A program made the position numbers and the translations under genes. The notes beneath the pieces were generated by a model. That model was not told where the DNA came from, did not search any database, and saw only the letters and a program-made list of their open reading frames with translations. Shown here in pieces: positions 56,267 to 58,061 of a stretch of DNA of 58,061 nt; within the stretch, counting starts at the first letter, position 1, and each line of letters starts with the position of its first letter. The DNA is taken from the NCBI RefSeq assembly GCF_014859355.1, contig NZ_JACUUJ010000019.1, forward strand, positions 1 through 58,061. The letters are read 5' to 3'. This DNA is from Yoonia sp. GTDB lineage: Bacteria; Pseudomonadota; Alphaproteobacteria; Rhodobacterales; Rhodobacteraceae.

Positions 56267-57181
56267 ATGGCACGCAAACGCAAAGGCCGCGATATTTCTG
56301 GCTGGCTGGTGGTCGATAAACCCGCCGGAATCACTTCGACCGCTGTGGTCAATAAGGTGCGCTGGGCGCTGGATGCCACAAAGGCAGGACATGCCGGCAC
56401 GCTGGACCCAACAGCAACAGGCGTGCTGGCGGTGGCGCTGGGCGAGGCGACAAAGACGGTGCCCTATATTACCGACGCGCTGAAGGCCTATGTTTTCACC
56501 GTCCGGCTGGGACAGGCCACCAACACAGATGACGCCGAAGGCGCAGTCATTGCGCAAAGTGATGTGCGCCCTGATGACGACGCAATCAAGGCTGCACTGG
56601 GACAATTCGTCGGTGATATCATGCAGGTGCCGCCACAGTTTTCCGCCGTCAAGGTGGATGGTGAACGCGCCTATAAGAAGGCCCGCGATGGCGAGGAAAT
56701 GGACCTGGCCGCGCGCCCGCTTTGGGTGCAGGAACTGCTGCTGGTAGACCGCCCGGACGCGGATCACGTCGTGCTGGAAATGATCTGTGGCAAAGGTGGC
56801 TATGTGCGGTCCATTGCGCGGGATCTGGGCCAGGTATTAGGGTGTTACGGCCATGTTGTGACCCTGCGCCGCATCTGGTCGGGGCCGTTTCAGGCCACCG
56901 ATGGCGTGACGCTGGACCAGATTGACGCCATGGCAAAAACCCCCGCGCTGGACGCGCATATCCTCCCGCTTGAGGTTGGACTGGCCGACCTGCCAGAGGT
57001 GCGCTGCCTTGCCGAAAGCGTGGCCAAACTGCGCAACGGCAATCCGGCATCGGTGATCGCGTCAGATGTGGACTTTGGAGAAGAAGTCTGGGCCTCTTAC
57101 GACGGGTATGCGGTTGCCGTCGGAACCTATCGCGGTGGCGATTTGCATCCAACCCGAGTGTTCCTGCCACAAGGCGGATGA
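56267..57181 (+). CDS. truB: tRNA pseudouridine(55) synthase
   Basis: This modifies U55 in the T loop of tRNA. It has 304 residues from ATG 56267 with AAGGA eight bases before. The catalytic Asp is in [14 protein letters not shown] (about 44-57). The family patterns [17 protein letters not shown] and [15 protein letters not shown] follow. The 3' end overlaps the DUF1643 gene by four bases. It is often next to rpsO and infB in other genomes, but not here. Confidence 0.96.
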   Translation: MARKRKGRDISGWLVVDKPAGITSTAVVNKVRWALDATKAGHAGTLDPTATGVLAVALGEATKTVPYITDALKAYVFTVRLGQATNTDDAEGAVIAQSDVRPDDDAIKAALGQFVGDIMQVPPQFSAVKVDGERAYKKARDGEEMDLAARPLWVQELLLVDRPDADHVVLEMICGKGGYVRSIARDLGQVLGCYGHVVTLRRIWSGPFQATDGVTLDQIDAMAKTPALDAHILPLEVGLADLPEVRCLAESVAKLRNGNPASVIASDVDFGEEVWASYDGYAVAVGTYRGGDLHPTRVFLPQGG

Positions 57182-57687
57182 TCTTCCGCTCGCATATCAA
57201 AGATGACGCGCCATCGACCGCCATCTATTCGGATTGCGGAAACTATCGCTATGCCTTGACACGCACATGGAACGCGGGTGGCAAACGCGTGCTTTTCGTC
57301 ATGCTGAACCCGTCCCAGGCGACCGAGGTGCAAAACGACCCTACGGTCGAACGCTGTGAACGACGGGCGCGGGCGCTGGGGTTTGGGGCGTTGCAGGTTG
57401 CAAATATCTTTGCGTGGCGTGACACAGACCCGCACAGGATGCGCAAGGCCATCGACCCGATAGGCCCGGAAAATGATACCTTTATCCGCGAAGGGGCCGT
57501 ATGGGCCGACCAGATCATTGCCGCATGGGGCACCCACGGCGCACATCTGGAACGCGGGCCTGCGGTTGCGGGTCTGCTGCGCGCAACCGGAAGGCCCCTG
57601 CTGACGCTTGGCCTGACCAAGGACGGACACCCCAAACACCCGCTTTATATCAGCTATACCCAATCGCCAGCACCATGGCGATGTTAA
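57178..57687 (+). CDS. DUF1643 protein
   Basis: This 169-residue protein is recognised by [21 protein letters not shown] and [16 protein letters not shown]. The function is unknown. It is coupled to truB by an ATGA overlap. Its TAA stop lies inside the CtrA-type box that precedes the next gene. Confidence 0.85.
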   Translation: MIFRSHIKDDAPSTAIYSDCGNYRYALTRTWNAGGKRVLFVMLNPSQATEVQNDPTVERCERRARALGFGALQVANIFAWRDTDPHRMRKAIDPIGPENDTFIREGAVWADQIIAAWGTHGAHLERGPAVAGLLRATGRPLLTLGLTKDGHPKHPLYISYTQSPAPWRC

Positions 57688-57698
57688 CCAATCGTTAA
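57684..57698. promoter_or_regulatory. CtrA-type binding box
   Basis: TTAA, CCAATCG, TTAA: an exact TTAA-N7-TTAA, and the minus strand reads TTAA-N7-TTAAC, the full consensus. It lies about 80 bases upstream of the RTX gene, followed 26 bases later by a -10-like TATGCT (57725). It is the only such match I found in the window's intergenic regions. Confidence 0.6.
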
Positions 57699-57777
57699 GT
57701 TTTCATCAGGTCTTACAGCCTGACTATGCTAAAACCGCGGCGCAGGGGCGGGTTATAGCAAGAACGGGAACGGGTTG

Positions 57778-58061
57778 ATGATGTTTGTGGTTTTAGGCCT
57801 TATGGGCATCGCTATTTCGGCGTTGATGATTGATGATGCGACGGATGACGGCACCGCCCACCAAAACGATGCACTGCCCGAGACAGACCTGCCCATCGTC
57901 ACGCTTGATGCCGTTCTGAACATTGGTGATGGCGACAATGTCATCTTTGCAGGGCATGGCGATGACCTTGTCCAGACCGGCGCGGGCAATGATTACATCA
58001 ATGGCGAAGACGGCGATGATTATCTGATAGGTGGCGCAGGCAATGACACGCTGCACGGTGG
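57778..58061 (+). CDS. RTX repeat protein, truncated by the window end
   Basis: An ATG at 57778 (or 57781) opens a frame that runs off the window after 94 codons. It has an N-terminal hydrophobic segment (about 1-17) and then calcium-binding nonapeptides such as GDGDNVIFAGHGDDLV, GAGNDYINGEDGDDYLIG and GAGNDTLHGG. It resembles the secreted RTX proteins common in Rhodobacteraceae. The rest is outside the window. The CtrA-type box upstream suggests developmental or quorum-linked control. Confidence 0.8.
   Translation, partial: MMFVVLGLMGIAISALMIDDATDDGTAHQNDALPETDLPIVTLDAVLNIGDGDNVIFAGHGDDLVQTGAGNDYINGEDGDDYLIGGAGNDTLHG

Overview
The window reads as a chromosomal stretch of an alphaproteobacterium of the Rhodobacteraceae (roseobacter-type). 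The evidence is a GC-rich, compact genome; an F1-only ATP synthase operon (delta-alpha-gamma-beta-epsilon) with no F0 genes beside it; a family II (Mn-dependent) pyrophosphatase; a sigma-E/ChrR pair whose sequence closely resembles that of Rhodobacter sphaeroides; and many small families common in this group (DUF1643, DUF1674, DUF2161, DUF2793, DUF3035, DUF3775, DUF3833). I see no rRNA, tRNA, CRISPR array, insertion sequence or prophage block. Genes are tightly packed with many ATGA/TGATG overlaps, and several convergent pairs overlap at their 3' ends.

Layout. 0-2.8 kb: the last three parts of a dipeptide/oligopeptide-type ABC importer. 2.8-5.6 kb (minus): PepSY protein, OmpR-type regulator and sensor kinase, preceded by a small hypothetical ORF. 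5.6-6.0 kb: an unusually AT-rich intergenic block. 6.0-16.1 kb: metabolic and housekeeping genes (acyl-CoA synthetase, TraB/GumN protein, DUF2161, pyrophosphatase, HAD hydrolase, MaoC hydratase, ribF, YcgN, threonine aldolase, HCCA isomerase, prs). 16.1-22.6 kb (minus): an H-type lectin, a clear intrinsic terminator, the atp operon, and a DUF2793 protein resembling phage or gene-transfer-agent spike proteins. 22.7-32.2 kb: a surface-polysaccharide region making GDP-mannose, GDP-fucose and UDP-galactose (gmd, fcl, manC, galE, manB), with an RTX beta-propeller protein and a Wza-like export lipoprotein. 32.3-44.3 kb: DUF1674, rsmB, heparinase-like protein, purH, lspA, DUF3035, two M16 peptidases, mutL, rmuC. 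44.3-50.3 kb: the sigma-E region, rpoE-chrR on one strand and a five-gene operon on the other. 50.4-58 kb: DUF3775, a minus-strand operon with two glutathione enzymes and saccharopine dehydrogenase, then recQ, truB, DUF1643 and the start of a second RTX protein.

The most informative regulatory region is the 123 bp between rpoE and the divergent flavoprotein operon. It contains two back-to-back promoters of identical form (TGATCC, 16 bp, CGTAWT), so sigma-E probably activates both its own operon and the five-gene output operon. The rpoE promoter sits so close to the longest possible start codon that the mRNA is either leaderless or the protein starts about 44 codons later. Other structural signals are a perfect CtrA-type box (TTAA-N7-TTAA) upstream of the truncated RTX gene, three copies of a dispersed GTAAGG palindrome, and a perfect 28-bp palindrome before mutL.

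Working picture: the surface-glycan genes, two candidate glycan-binding proteins (H-type lectin, DUF2793), two RTX proteins and a CtrA box fit a cell-surface and population-behaviour theme. The sigma-E block is a membrane and oxidative-stress module. The link between the glycan genes and the glycan-binding proteins is inference from proximity and family knowledge, not shown by the sequence.
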